64,000 nucleotides of DNA from Solimonas sp040754295 (GCA_040754295.1 JBFMCQ010000011.1:17105-81104); one strand, 5' to 3'. Positions 34,466-45,822 are shown, counted from the stretch's first letter. Made by a program: numbers and translations. Notes: a model not told the origin generated them from the letters alone.

Positions 34466-34906
34466 CTACGCGGCGATCGCGGTGTCGGCGCCGCCGCCGC
34501 GCAGTTCCAGGTGCGTTTGGAGAAAGCCGAGCAGGCGCCGCCGCTGCGACGGCAGGCGATGGCCGGCGAAGAGTTCGGCGCGGGCGATGGCGCGGATCTC
34601 GGCGCCGAGGCTGCGCGCGAGCTGGTGCGGTTGGGCGACGCCGCAGACGATCAGCTCGCTCGCCAGCATGCGCTCGAAGATCTGCGACATGCGCGTGAGG
34701 TCGCCCTCGCAGTGGAAGCGCTGTGCCGCCAGGTGCATCTGCGAGCGCTCCTCACGCAGGCGGAAGCAGGCTTCCCAGTAGGCTTCCACGGACACGAACA
34801 GGCGCTGTGCACCGGCGGGCATGCCGGTCATCGCCTGTGTCATCGCGCGCAGCACGGCATGCAGGTGCTCGCGGAATTGTTTGCGCAACAGCGTGACGTC
34901 GTTCAT
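34466..34906 (-). CDS. Hypothetical helical protein
   Basis: From the ATG at 34906 (MNDVTLLRKQFREHLH), 146 residues. It is all-helical by pattern (EAYWEACFRLREERSQ, FERMLASELIVCGVAQ, RLLGFLQTHLEL). The second half looks like the ligand-binding part of a TetR regulator, but no helix-turn-helix precedes it, so I do not assign it. It is last in a minus-strand series after the alcohol dehydrogenase (91-bp gap). Confidence 0.5.
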   Translation of the reverse strand: MNDVTLLRKQFREHLHAVLRAMTQAMTGMPAGAQRLFVSVEAYWEACFRLREERSQMHLAAQRFHCEGDLTRMSQIFERMLASELIVCGVAQPHQLARSLGAEIRAIARAELFAGHRLPSQRRRLLGFLQTHLELRGGGADTAIAA

Positions 34907-34997
34907 CGAAGCGGATTTTGGGGGGCCGCGCATACAAGCATTACCGCTCGCGGCGCTTTGCGCATCCCCGTTCCCGGGGTCGGCTGTGATCGGCGTC

Positions 34998-35996
34998 TCA
35001 ACGGGACACGCGCAACACGGCGGCGCCGTCGAACGCACCATGTCGGAGCGCCGCGAGCGCGTCGTTGGCCTGCTCGAGTGCGAACACTGTCACGCGCGTG
35101 CGCACCGGCACCTGCGGAGCAATCGCCATGAACGCCCGCGCATCGGCGCGCGTGAGGTTGGCCACCGACTGCAGGCGCCGCTCGCCCCAGAGCAGCGCGT
35201 ACGGAAACGACGGGATGTCGCTCATGTGGATGCCGCCGCAGACCACCGTGCCGCCCTTGCGTACGGCGCGCAGCGCAACCGGCACCAGCTCGCCGGCGGC
35301 GGCGAAGATGATCGCAGCGTCGAGGGCATGCGGCGGCGCTGCGTCGGCGTCGCCCGCCCATACCGCGCCGAGCTGGCGCGCAAACGCCTGCGCGCGTGTA
35401 TTGCCGCGCCGCGTGAACGCATAGACCTCGCGCCGCTGCCAGATCGCGACCTGCGCGATCAGATGCGCCGCCGCGCCGAAGCCGTAGAAGCCGATGCGCC
35501 GCGCATCGCCGCACATCGTCAGGCTGCGATAGCCGATCAAGCCGGCGCACAGCAGCGGCGCAAGCTCGAGATCGTCCGGCCCCTCGGGCAGCGGCAGGCA
35601 GTAGTTGGCATGCACGAGGCAATGCGTCGCGTAGCCGCCGTCGAGCTGCCAGCCGGTGAAGCGTGCGCGATCGCAGAGATTCTCGTGCGCGCTCGCGCAG
35701 TAGTCGCAGCTCCCGCAGGTCCAGCCGAGCCAGAACGCGCCGACGCGCGCACCCGGCGTCAAGGTATGCACCGCGCTGCCGCAGGCGGCGACGCGGCCGA
35801 CGATCTGATGGCCGGGCACGATCGGATACGGAATCTGCGGCAGCTCGGCGTCGAGCAGATGCAGATCGGTGCGGCAGACGCCGCAGGACTCGACGTCGAT
35901 GAGCACCTGCTGCGGTCCCGGCAACGGCAGCGGCCGCTCGCGCAGCACCAGCGGCCCACCGGGCTGTTCCAGCACCATCGCGCGCATCGCCGTCAC
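34998..35996 (-). CDS. Zinc-dependent alcohol dehydrogenase (MDR superfamily)
   Basis: 332 residues. Catalytic-zinc site: Cys in ESCGVCRTDLH and GHQIVGRV. Structural-zinc cluster: CGSCDYCASAHENLC. The nucleotide-binding domain has a weak glycine motif GFYGFGAAAHL. Length and the residues around GWTCGSCDYC fit the TIGR02822 zinc-binding alcohol dehydrogenase group. It is 16 bp downstream of the M1 aminopeptidase, so probably in its transcript, though no functional link is evident. The substrate is unknown. Confidence 0.85.
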   Translation of the reverse strand: MTAMRAMVLEQPGGPLVLRERPLPLPGPQQVLIDVESCGVCRTDLHLLDAELPQIPYPIVPGHQIVGRVAACGSAVHTLTPGARVGAFWLGWTCGSCDYCASAHENLCDRARFTGWQLDGGYATHCLVHANYCLPLPEGPDDLELAPLLCAGLIGYRSLTMCGDARRIGFYGFGAAAHLIAQVAIWQRREVYAFTRRGNTRAQAFARQLGAVWAGDADAAPPHALDAAIIFAAAGELVPVALRAVRKGGTVVCGGIHMSDIPSFPYALLWGERRLQSVANLTRADARAFMAIAPQVPVRTRVTVFALEQANDALAALRHGAFDGAAVLRVSR

Positions 35997-36012
35997 GGCA
36001 CCGCCCTGCGCG

Positions 36013-37932
36013 TTACGACTTCTTCGCGGCGGCGCTCAGGGTCTTGCGCACCGAATCGCGCGCGATCGGGTGATAGCCGTTACGCGCCTCGCGGAAGATA
36101 CGCTGCGCCAGCGCGAGCCCCTCCGGCCGCTGTGCGAGCTCGCGGTACACCGGCGTGATCAGCAGCATGCGGCCGATCGTCTGCAGATGCTGCTCCATCG
36201 CCGGATACGCGGGCGCATAGGCGTCGCGCGCGACCAGCCGGAACCAGCGCGCGGCGATGACGGCGTTGCGCGTCTTCGACAGGCCGAAGGTCTCGTCGAG
36301 CGCTTTCATCTGTGCGGGGCTCAGCGGCGGCATGTTGTCGAGGAAGTACTGCCATTGGCGCACACTCCACTGCGCCGTATCGAGGTTGGCGGCCGGCTGG
36401 GTGCCCTCGAGCCAGGCGTTGCGCGCCGCGTCGACCTGCGCGAAGGCGTCGGACTGCGGCCATACCGTGTCCGCCGGCATCAGCGGCGAGCGCAGCCAGG
36501 CGTCGATCTGCGCGCTGCTGACCACCGCCGGCCGCTCGAGCAGCAGCTCGCGCTCCAGGTACGCGAGGAACTGCGCCGTCGTCACGCTCTGGAAGGCGTG
36601 GCTGTCGAACCAGCTGCGCAGAAAGGCGTCGAACGCCGGGCGCCCGAACTTCGATTCCAGGTACGCCAGGAACAGCGCGCCGCGCTCGTAGGGCACGTCG
36701 GTGACGCCGTCGTCGGGGTCGCGGCCGACCAGGTCGGGCATCAGCGTCTTGTCGGCGTCGCGCTCCAGGCGCGCCAGCGTCGCCTTGAGATCGTTGGCGC
36801 CCAGCGCGCGCTCCTGCGCGCCGCGGCCGGGCCCGTAGATCTCTTCCATGATCCGGTAGGTGAGATGGTTGGTGAAGCCCTCGTTGAGCCAGAAGTCGGC
36901 CCAGGTCGCGTTGGTGACGAGGTTGCCCGACCAGGAATGCGCCAGCTCGTGCGCGATCAGCGAGACCAGGCCCTTGTCGCCGGTGATCACCGTGGGCGTG
37001 ACGAAGGTCAGGCGCGGGTTTTCCATGCCGCCGTACGGAAAGCTCGGCGGCAGGATCAGCAGGTCGTAACGGCCCCAGCGATACGGCCCGAAGATCGCCT
37101 CGCAGCGCTTCATCATCGCCTCGGTGTCCTCGAACTCCTGCGCCGCGCGCGCGACGACCGACGGCTCGGCGTAGACGCCGGTGCGCGCGCTCATCGGCTG
37201 AAAGCGCAGGTCACCGACGGCGAGCGCGATCAGATACGACGGAATCGGCTGCGGCATGCGGAAGCGGTAGTCGCCGGTGCGCGCGCCGTCGGCGGCGGCT
37301 GCGATCTCGTTTTCCGCGCTCATCACCGCGAGCAGGCCCTCCGGCGTGCGGATGCGCGCCTCGTAGGTGGCGCGCACCAGCGGCGTGTCCTGCAGCGGAA
37401 TCCAGCTGCGCGCGTGAATCGCCTGCGATTGCGTGAACAGGAACGGATGCGTCTTGCCGGCGGTCTGCTCGGGATCGAGCCACTGCAGTCCCGAGGCTTC
37501 GGGGCGCGTCGAATACTCGATGCGCACGCGGTTCGCCGGCGGCGGCGCAAAGATGCGCAGCGCCGAGCCGAGGATCGGATCGGGCTCATCGAGATCGAAG
37601 TGCACCGGCGTGTAGCCGGTGCCGTCGACGCCCGCTTCGACCGCTTGAATATTGAGCCCGCGCGTATCGAGCACCAGCGTGTCCGCGGCCGGATCGAGCC
37701 GCTCCAGCTCGAGCACCACGCGGCCGTCGAGGGCGCGCTGCTTGAAGTCGACGCGCAGATCGAGCGCGAGGTGCCGCGTGCGGAACGCCGAAGTATTGGC
37801 GTAAGAGTGCGGGTCGCTGGGTGCGCTCACGACCGGCTCCGCGGGCGCGGCCGGGCGGCGGGTCGTGTCGACGCTCGTGCAGGCGCTGAGCGACAGCAGC
37901 GCGAGCGCCGGAGGCAGCAGGACTCTTTTCAT
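36013..37932 (-). CDS. M1-family aminopeptidase, lipoprotein (LTA4-hydrolase-like)
   Basis: 639 residues. A lipobox (LALLSLSAC) predicts an outer-membrane or periplasmic lipoprotein. The M1 exopeptidase motif is GGMENPRLTF. The zinc site is HELAH (His328, Glu329, His332) with the third ligand Glu in NEGFTNH, the canonical 18-residue spacing. The C-terminal ~190 residues are helical, as in leukotriene A4 hydrolase-type aminopeptidases. It acts on N-terminal residues of peptides. It is divergent from the small lipoprotein gene. Confidence 0.9.
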   Translation of the reverse strand: MKRVLLPPALALLSLSACTSVDTTRRPAAPAEPVVSAPSDPHSYANTSAFRTRHLALDLRVDFKQRALDGRVVLELERLDPAADTLVLDTRGLNIQAVEAGVDGTGYTPVHFDLDEPDPILGSALRIFAPPPANRVRIEYSTRPEASGLQWLDPEQTAGKTHPFLFTQSQAIHARSWIPLQDTPLVRATYEARIRTPEGLLAVMSAENEIAAAADGARTGDYRFRMPQPIPSYLIALAVGDLRFQPMSARTGVYAEPSVVARAAQEFEDTEAMMKRCEAIFGPYRWGRYDLLILPPSFPYGGMENPRLTFVTPTVITGDKGLVSLIAHELAHSWSGNLVTNATWADFWLNEGFTNHLTYRIMEEIYGPGRGAQERALGANDLKATLARLERDADKTLMPDLVGRDPDDGVTDVPYERGALFLAYLESKFGRPAFDAFLRSWFDSHAFQSVTTAQFLAYLERELLLERPAVVSSAQIDAWLRSPLMPADTVWPQSDAFAQVDAARNAWLEGTQPAANLDTAQWSVRQWQYFLDNMPPLSPAQMKALDETFGLSKTRNAVIAARWFRLVARDAYAPAYPAMEQHLQTIGRMLLITPVYRELAQRPEGLALAQRIFREARNGYHPIARDSVRKTLSAAAKKS

Positions 37933-38078
37933 GATCTGGGGTGGGCGGCCGGGATGCGAGCGATCTTACCCGAGCGCCGGGGCCGACTTCCGAGCGCCTT
38001 CCCGCCGCCGGTCGCCCGATTCTCGTCGCTCGGCCGGCCGGCGTGCTGTAATTCCGCCCCCGCCCGCAGGAGATTCCG

Positions 38079-38387
38079 ATGCCGCTCCGCAACCGCCGCG
38101 GTCTGCTGCTCATCCTCACCCTCAGCGCCGCGCTGTGCGCGTGCAATGCGGTTCCGTCCATGGACAATCCACCAACAGAGCCGGTCCCCGGCTACGTCAC
38201 CGACATGCAGGGCTTCGAGCGCTTCATCGCGGCGCGCCCGACGCCGGAGCAGTTCCGCCAGCGCTATCCCGACGTGCAGCTGGTGCTGCCCGGCGAGCTC
38301 GCGACCAAGGAGCTGCGCATGAACAACAGCCGCTATTTCGCCGAGCTGGACGAGGAGGGGCGCATCACCGGCGGCAAGTTCAAGTGA
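38079..38387 (+). CDS. Small lipoprotein of unknown function
   Basis: 102 residues. The signal sequence ends in a lipobox (SAALCAC). The mature part contains FERFIAARPTPEQFRQRYPD and ends ITGGKFK. An AGGAG ribosome site lies 8 bp before the ATG. No family recognised. It stands alone between the divergent M1 gene and the convergent YceI gene. Confidence 0.7.
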   Translation: MPLRNRRGLLLILTLSAALCACNAVPSMDNPPTEPVPGYVTDMQGFERFIAARPTPEQFRQRYPDVQLVLPGELATKELRMNNSRYFAELDEEGRITGGKFK

Positions 38388-38441
38388 GGCCGGCGGGGAC
38401 GATGCGGTTCGCCGCAGGCGAACCGCATCCGGCCCACGCCG

Positions 38442-39005
38442 CTACTTCTTCGACGCCTCCACCTGGATCTTCAGTGTCACCTCGTCGCCGACCGCGGGCA
38501 GGTAGGCGTCGATGCCCCAGTCGCTGCGCTTGATCGTCGTCACCGCGTCGGCGCCGCAGTGCGGCACCTTCTTCATCGGGTGCTCCTTGCAGACGAAGTG
38601 GGTCACGTCGAGCGTCACCGGCTTGGTGACGCCGTGCATCGTCAGCTCGCCGGCGACCGACTTGAGCCGCTCGCCCTCGAAGCTCAGCTGATCCGCCTTG
38701 AACGTGATCGTCGGGTACTTCGCGGCGTCGAAGAACTCGTCGCTCTTCAGATGATCGGTCAGCTTCGGCACTGCGGTCTGCAGCGAATCCACGGCGATCG
38801 TGATGTCGACCGAGCCGGTCTTCTTCGCCGTATCCAGCGTCACCGTGCCCTTGGTCTCGGTGAAGGAGCCGCGCGTCGTCGAGAAGCCGAGGTGGCTGAC
38901 TTCGAACGTGGGCAGCGTGTGCGTGTCGTCGATCACGTAGGTGTCGGCGGCGGTGGCGGCAAAGCTTGCCGTGGCAAGGACGGTTGCGGCGAACAGCTTC
39001 TTCAT
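38442..39005 (-). CDS. YceI-family periplasmic protein
   Basis: 187 residues with a signal peptide (MKKLFAATVLATASFAATA). The lipocalin-like YceI domain shows DTHTLPTFEVSHLGFSTTRG near the start. FFDAAKYPTITFKAD and LTMHGVTKPVTLDV follow in the middle, and RSDWGID near the end. YceI proteins bind polyisoprenoid lipids. Second of two tandem yceI genes behind a cytochrome b561, a recurrent association. Confidence 0.93.
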   Translation of the reverse strand: MKKLFAATVLATASFAATAADTYVIDDTHTLPTFEVSHLGFSTTRGSFTETKGTVTLDTAKKTGSVDITIAVDSLQTAVPKLTDHLKSDEFFDAAKYPTITFKADQLSFEGERLKSVAGELTMHGVTKPVTLDVTHFVCKEHPMKKVPHCGADAVTTIKRSDWGIDAYLPAVGDEVTLKIQVEASKK

Positions 39006-39057
39006 CTTCGATCTCCTGTGCGTCTGACTGGGGAACTGCCGGGGTTTGCGCCCGCCC

Positions 39058-39627
39058 TCAGCGGGCCGGCGCCAGATACAGGCGAAAACGGACCGGGACC
39101 TCGTCGGCGACGAGCTCGTCCTCGTTCCACTCGCCGCCGCCGATGCCAAACTCGGTGCGGCGGATGCGCAGCTCGCCGCTTGCCAGCAACGCGCCGTCGC
39201 CCTGCGGCTCCAGCGTGACCGGCACCGTGACCGTGCGCGGCGTACCGCGGATGCGCAGCTCGCCGCTGATCTCGTAGCGATCATCGCCGAGCGCGCGCAC
39301 CGCGCTGCTCGCGAACGTCGCCCGCGGATGGCCGGCGGCGTCCAGCCACGGCTCGTCGAGCGCAACCGCGTCGGCTTCTTCGTCGCCGGTCGTCAGGCTG
39401 GCGATGTCGACGCTGATCTGCGCGCTCGACGCTGCGAGCGTGTCGGGGTCGAGCTGCACCTGCCCGTCGAAACGGCGGAAGCGGCCGCTGACCGGCACGC
39501 CCATCTGTTTCACGCTGAACGTGATTTCGCTCTTCGCCGCCACCACCTCGCGCACCGCCGCCGCCGCCGGCAGCGCAAACCCGACACACAGCAGCGCCAG
39601 GCTGCAGGCAAGAACTGCGGATTTCAT
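39058..39627 (-). CDS. YceI-family periplasmic protein (second paralogue)
   Basis: 189 residues, signal peptide ALLCVGFALPAAAA. YceI features: ITFSVKQMGVPVSGRF, HPRATFASSAV, RRTEFGIGGGEW. It is more divergent than its neighbour. Its ATG overlaps the stop of cytochrome b561 (ATGA), and the second yceI follows 52 bp later, so all three form one operon. Confidence 0.9.
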   Translation of the reverse strand: MKSAVLACSLALLCVGFALPAAAAVREVVAAKSEITFSVKQMGVPVSGRFRRFDGQVQLDPDTLAASSAQISVDIASLTTGDEEADAVALDEPWLDAAGHPRATFASSAVRALGDDRYEISGELRIRGTPRTVTVPVTLEPQGDGALLASGELRIRRTEFGIGGGEWNEDELVADEVPVRFRLYLAPAR

Positions 39628-40202
39628 CGGTTTCTCCCGAAAAGGCGGCGCGGCAGCATGCGCAGCAGCACTTCGTCGCGATCGACGAAATGATGCTTGA
39701 GCGCCGCGGCCATGTGCACTGTGACCGTCGCCAGCAGCAGCTTGTTCAATGCCCAGTGCACGCGCTCCAGTGCGGCGCCGAGCGCGGCGTTCTTGTCGAG
39801 CAGATCGGGAATCGGCAGCACCGCGAAATACACCGTCTGAAAGCCCTTGGCCGAGCTCATCAGCCAGCCCGACAGCGGCACCGCGAGCAGCAGCAGGTAG
39901 AGCATGCGGTGCGTGATTTCCGCGCTGCGGCGCTCCCAGGCCGCCATCGTCGCCGGCAATGCCGGCGGTGGTCTGTGCAGGCGCCAGGCCAGGCGCAGGC
40001 CGACGACGGCAAAGATCGTCACGCCGACCCACTTGTGGTACGAGAACAGCCTCAGCTTGGTGGGCGAGAGCTTCAGATCGACCATGTAGAAGCCGAGCGT
40101 GAACGCGCCGACGAGCAGCAGCGCCGTCAGCCAGTGCGCCAGCTGAGCGACCGCGCCGTAGCGTGCGATCCGGGTAGATGGCCCCATCCCTGTGTCGTCC
40201 AT
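39624..40202 (-). CDS. Cytochrome b561 family protein
   Basis: 192 residues with four hydrophobic helices. Candidate heme-ligand histidines lie in QLAHWL (helix 1), YHKWVG (helix 2) and in the last helices (RVHWALNK, TVHMAAALKHH). It is the first gene of the b561-yceI-yceI operon. Such diheme quinol-linked cytochromes are thought to serve oxidative-stress or periplasmic electron transfer. The start at 40202 is 44 bp from the divergent DUF885 gene start. Confidence 0.9.
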   Translation of the reverse strand: MDDTGMGPSTRIARYGAVAQLAHWLTALLLVGAFTLGFYMVDLKLSPTKLRLFSYHKWVGVTIFAVVGLRLAWRLHRPPPALPATMAAWERRSAEITHRMLYLLLLAVPLSGWLMSSAKGFQTVYFAVLPIPDLLDKNAALGAALERVHWALNKLLLATVTVHMAAALKHHFVDRDEVLLRMLPRRLFGRNR

Positions 40203-40246
40203 CGTCGGGCGGCATGCTAGTGTCGCGCGTCGGGAGACCGCAACTC

Positions 40247-41551
40247 ATGTTCAAGCCTGCATTGCTCAGCGCCGCGCTCCTCGCGCTCGCCGGCTGCGCC
40301 GCACCGGTGAGCACGCAAACGCCGGACGCGCCGCCGCTGGACCGCCTCGCGGAACGCTATGTGCGCCTGGTGCTCGCGCTCGGGCAGCACGACGACGGCT
40401 ACGTCGACGCCTACTATGGACCGCCGGCCTGGCGCGCCGAGGCCGCCGCCGAAAAGCGGCCGCTCGCAGCCATCCGGGCGGACGCCGCGGCCGTGATCGC
40501 CGCGCTGCAGGCGCACCCAGTGCCCGCAGACGCGCTGCTGCAGCTGCGCCGGCAGTACCTGGTGCGCCAGTTGCAGGCGCTGGTCGCGTATGCCGCAGCG
40601 CTGCAAGGCCGGCGCCTGGGCTTCGATGCCGAAGCGCGCGCGCTCTACGACATCGATCCGCCGGCGTTCGACGCCGCGGCGCTCGACGCGCAGCTGGCGA
40701 CGATCGACCGCCTGCTGCCGGGACCCGAGCCGCTCGCCGCGCGCTACAACGCCTATGTCGAGCGCTTCGCGATCCCGCCGCAGCGGCTCGACGCGCTCAT
40801 GCGCGCGGCGATCGCCGCGGCGCGGCGCGTCAGCGCGGATCACATCGCCCTGCCGCCGGGCGAAAGCTTCGAGCTCGCCTTCGTCCGCGACCAGCCCTGG
40901 AGCGCGTACAACTGGTACCAGGGCGGCTACCGCAGCCGCATCGAGATCAATACCGAGCTGCCGGTGACCGTCGCGCGTGCGATCGAGCTCGCGGTGCACG
41001 AGGGCTATCCCGGGCACCACGTCTACAACAGTCTGCTCGAGCAGGCGCTGGTCGATGGCCGCGGCTGGGTCGAGTACAGCGTCTATGCCTTGTACTCGCC
41101 GCAGTCCCTGATCGCGGAGGGCAGCGCCGACTACGGCATCGCGCTCGCGTTTCCGCATGCGCAGCGCGTCGCCTTCGTGCGCGACACGCTGTTTCCGCTC
41201 GCCGGCTTCGACGCCGCCGAGGCCGAGCGCTACGTGACCGTCAGCGAAGCCGGGCGCGCGACCGGGCAGGCGACGATCGAAGCCGCGCGGCGCTATCTCG
41301 ACGGCGTCGCGGACGCCGAAACCACCGTGCGCTTCCTGCAGACCCGCGCGCTGTACTCGGAAGCGCGCGCGCGGCAGCGCATCCGCTTCTTCGACCGCTA
41401 TCGCGCCTACATCGTCAACTACACGCTCGGCGAGACGCTGGTCGCCGACTACGTCGAGCGCGTCGCCGGCGCCGATGCGCAGCGCCGCTGGGCGGTGTTC
41501 GCCGAGTTGCTGTCGTCGCCGCGCCTGCCATCGGGTTTGCGCGCGCCGTAA
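40247..41551 (+). CDS. DUF885-family lipoprotein, putative metallopeptidase-like
   Basis: 434 residues from the ATG at 40247. The N-terminus is a lipobox signal (ALLALAGCAA). The conserved HEGYPGHHVYN (HExxxGHH-like) and EGSADYGIAL are the DUF885 signatures and resemble zinc-binding sites, but peptidase activity is not established for the group. It ends 40 bp before the convergent CNNM gene. Confidence 0.8.
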   Translation: MFKPALLSAALLALAGCAAPVSTQTPDAPPLDRLAERYVRLVLALGQHDDGYVDAYYGPPAWRAEAAAEKRPLAAIRADAAAVIAALQAHPVPADALLQLRRQYLVRQLQALVAYAAALQGRRLGFDAEARALYDIDPPAFDAAALDAQLATIDRLLPGPEPLAARYNAYVERFAIPPQRLDALMRAAIAAARRVSADHIALPPGESFELAFVRDQPWSAYNWYQGGYRSRIEINTELPVTVARAIELAVHEGYPGHHVYNSLLEQALVDGRGWVEYSVYALYSPQSLIAEGSADYGIALAFPHAQRVAFVRDTLFPLAGFDAAEAERYVTVSEAGRATGQATIEAARRYLDGVADAETTVRFLQTRALYSEARARQRIRFFDRYRAYIVNYTLGETLVADYVERVAGADAQRRWAVFAELLSSPRLPSGLRAP

Positions 41552-41591
41552 CCCGCCGTGCGCGGTGAGCGGCGGGTACGCGGCGATGCCG

Positions 41592-42914
41592 CTAGTCCGC
41601 CCTGCGATCATCGCTGTCGCTGTTGCCGGCGTGGGCCGGCGCCTCGCGCCGCAGCAGCAGCTTGTCGATGCGCCGGCCGTCGAGGTCGATCACCTCGAAG
41701 CCCCAGCCGTCGAGCCAGGCGACTTCGCCGAGCCGCGGCAGATGACCGAGCTGACTCAGCACGAGGCCGGCGGCGGTCTCGTAGTCGCGCTCGGCGGGCA
41801 GGGGGACGCCGAGGCGCTCGGCAAGCTCGCCCGCGGGCAGCTCGCCGTCGACGAGCCAGGTGCCGTCTTGGCGCTCGACGATCGTCGGTGGCGGCTGGTC
41901 GAGGTGAAACTCACCGGCAATCGCCGAGAGAATGTCGGTGACGGTGACGAGCCCCTGCAGTGCGCCGAACTCGTCGACGACGATCGCTGCGTGCAAGGCC
42001 GAGCGCTTGAGCTTGGCGATCGCGTCGAGTGCATCGAGGCTGTCCGGCAGCACCAGCGCCTCTTCGACGTGGGCGCCCGGATCGATCGTCTGCGCGCCGT
42101 CGAGCACGGCGTCGACGATGTGCTTGGCCGCGATCAGGCCGACGAAGTGGTCGATATCGCCGCGGGCCGCGATCAGCTTCGAGTGACGGCTCGTCCGCAG
42201 GCGCGCGCGCTGGATCTCGACCGGATCGTCGAGGTCGATCCAGTCCAGGTACTTTCGCGGCGTCATCAGCGCGCGCACGCTGCGGTCGGCCAGACGCATG
42301 ATCGCGCCGATCATCACTTTCTCCTCCGGCTCGACGACGCCGGCGGACGCCGCCTCCGACACCAGCGCGTGGATTTCCTCATCGCTGACGCGCGCGCTCG
42401 GCGTCGCCGACGGCGGAAACAGGCGCAGGACGACGCTGCTCGACGCATCGAGCATCCACACCAGCGGTCGCGCGACGACTGAAAGCGCGCGCATCGCCGG
42501 CGAAACCAGCAGGGCCAGCGCCTCGGGGTTGCGCAAGGCCAGGCGCTTGGGCACCAGCTCGCCGACGATCAGCGACAGGTAGGTGACGGCAATGACGACG
42601 AGCGCAACGGCCACCGGCTCGGCGATGTCGAAGGCCACGCCCAAGCCGGTGAGCCAGGCGGCGAAGGGCTCGGCCAGGCGGATGCCGCTGAAGGCGCCGG
42701 CGAGCACGCCGACGAGGGTGATGCCGATCTGCACGGTGCTGAGGAAGCGGCCCGGCTGATCGAACAGCTCCAGCGCCGCGTGCGCGCCGCGCTGTCCGCG
42801 CGTCCTCAGCGCCTCCAGCCGCGGCCGCTTCGACGACACGAGCGCCAGCTCGGACATGGCCAGCACCCCGTTGAGTGCGATCAACAGTCCGACGATCAGC
42901 AGATCGAGCAGCAT
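41592..42914 (-). CDS. CNNM/CorC-type transporter-associated protein (DUF21-CBS-CorC_HlyC)
   Basis: 440 residues. N-terminal DUF21 membrane domain (residues ~1-190, with ITYLSLIVGELVPKRLAL-like motif at ~118-135). A CBS pair follows (PRKYLDWIDLDD; VVDEFGALQGLVTVTDIL). The C-terminal CorC_HlyC domain has RLGVPLP and GWGFEVIDLDGRRID. The family is implicated in Mg/Co efflux and is often labelled hemolysin. It lies 180 bp downstream of the AbgT gene on the same strand, with no obvious functional link. Confidence 0.88.
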   Translation of the reverse strand: MLLDLLIVGLLIALNGVLAMSELALVSSKRPRLEALRTRGQRGAHAALELFDQPGRFLSTVQIGITLVGVLAGAFSGIRLAEPFAAWLTGLGVAFDIAEPVAVALVVIAVTYLSLIVGELVPKRLALRNPEALALLVSPAMRALSVVARPLVWMLDASSSVVLRLFPPSATPSARVSDEEIHALVSEAASAGVVEPEEKVMIGAIMRLADRSVRALMTPRKYLDWIDLDDPVEIQRARLRTSRHSKLIAARGDIDHFVGLIAAKHIVDAVLDGAQTIDPGAHVEEALVLPDSLDALDAIAKLKRSALHAAIVVDEFGALQGLVTVTDILSAIAGEFHLDQPPPTIVERQDGTWLVDGELPAGELAERLGVPLPAERDYETAAGLVLSQLGHLPRLGEVAWLDGWGFEVIDLDGRRIDKLLLRREAPAHAGNSDSDDRRAD

Positions 42915-43094
42915 CGACGACGGCGGCGGGTGGGGCGCATCAGTATCGCCGATCGCCGTGCTGCGGTGCAGCGTGAGCGCCGCCGGCGGAAGTCGCCGGT
43001 GCGCGCGACGACACCGGCGCTACCGATCGCGATGTCCCAGTGGCACGAGCGCCGGCCGAAGACGCTCGAGGAACTCGAAAGCATAGGTGCCCGC

Positions 43095-44645
<1,551 letters not shown>

Positions 44646-44777
44646 GTTTCTGGCTCGCAGAGGGAGGACGGCCGGAGTGTAGTGGCTCGCGGCCACCGGC
44701 GTCGTGCGGGTTTTCCCCGCGGACCGCGCCCGCGGCGCGCCGTACAATCCGCCTCCGACCTTCTGCCGGGCAGCGCC

Positions 44778-45674
44778 ATGCACCTGCCATATCACATCCT
44801 CGACGTCTTCACCGAGCGGCCCTTCGCGGGCAATCCGCTGGCGGTCGTGCAGTATGCGGATCAGCTCTCGCAGGCGCAGATGCAGGGGATCGCGCGCGAG
44901 TTCAACCTGTCGGAAACCGTTTTCATCCAGGCGCCGCGTATCGAAAGCGCGCTGGCGCGCGCGCGCATCTTTACGCCGGCCAAGGAGCTGCCGTTCGCGG
45001 GCCACCCCACGGTCGGCACCGCCTGCCTGCTCTCCGAGCTGGGCATTGCGCCGCAGGGCGAGGACGAGCGCTTCGTGCTCGACGAGGGCATCGGGCCGGT
45101 GCCGGTGCGCGTGCGCCGCGCCGAGGGACGGCCGGTGTTCGCCGAGCTGACGACGGCGCAGCTGCCGGAATACGGCGCGACGCGGCCGACGGACGAGGCC
45201 GTCGCCGCGATCCTCGGCCTGGGCATCGGCGATCTCGGCAGCGAAAGCGAAGGCGTGCGCACCGTGTCCTGCGGCATGCCGTTCGTGCTCGTGCCGGTGC
45301 GCGCGCCGGAAGTGCTCGCCGCGATCTCGCTGGATGTCGGCCTGTGGCGCCAGACCCTGATGGGCCAGTGGGCGCAGGAGCTCTACGTCTACGCGCGCGG
45401 CTACGAGGGCGAGCTGCGCGCGCGCATGTTCGCGCCGGCGATGGGCATCCCCGAAGACCCGGCCACCGGTGCGGCGGCGGCGGCGCTCGGCGGCGCGCTG
45501 GCGAGCGAGTCGCCGATCATCGAAGGCCGCCTGCAGTGGCTGATCCGCCAGGGCCTCGAAATGGGCCGGCCGAGCGAGCTGCACGTCTGCGCCGAGCGCG
45601 CCGGCGGTGCGGTGACGGCCGTGCGCGTCGGCGGCTATACCGTGCGCGTCGCCGAAGGGACGCTCTTCGTCTGA
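44778..45674 (+). CDS. PhzF-family protein (isomerase/epimerase)
   Basis: 298 residues. N-terminal YHILDVFTERPFAGNPLAVV, catalytic-Glu segment FNLSETVFI, the AGHPTVGTA loop, and C-terminal IPEDPATGAAAAALGG are diagnostic. The fold is diaminopimelate-epimerase-like. Without phenazine genes nearby it is probably one of the many PhzF homologues with unknown metabolite substrates. TACAAT at about 44743 is a possible -10 element. Confidence 0.9.
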   Translation: MHLPYHILDVFTERPFAGNPLAVVQYADQLSQAQMQGIAREFNLSETVFIQAPRIESALARARIFTPAKELPFAGHPTVGTACLLSELGIAPQGEDERFVLDEGIGPVPVRVRRAEGRPVFAELTTAQLPEYGATRPTDEAVAAILGLGIGDLGSESEGVRTVSCGMPFVLVPVRAPEVLAAISLDVGLWRQTLMGQWAQELYVYARGYEGELRARMFAPAMGIPEDPATGAAAAALGGALASESPIIEGRLQWLIRQGLEMGRPSELHVCAERAGGAVTAVRVGGYTVRVAEGTLFV

Positions 45675-45733
45675 GGCGTCGCCGGAATTCGCCGCGGAGA
45701 ACGCAGAGAAACTCGCAAGTTAAAAATCCTGCT

Positions 45734-45760
45734 CCCCGGCCTACAGGGCCGAGGGGCGCT
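45734..45760 (+). terminator. Weak terminator-like hairpin after phzF
   Basis: CCCCGGCC (45734-45741), short loop, GGCC-GA-GGGG (45747-45756) with a 2-nt bulge, then CGCTTTC. It is 60 bp after the phzF stop. The U-tract is poor. Confidence 0.35.
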
Positions 45761-45822
45761 TTCCTACACGCGCATCCGAAAGCCGCCTCCTCAGAATCCC
45801 CGTCCGGTTCCGAAAAAGGATC

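Noticed and set aside
42915..43094. Short ORFs between the AbgT and CNNM genes
   Set aside because: Arg/Ser-rich shadows without ribosome sites; treated as spacer.
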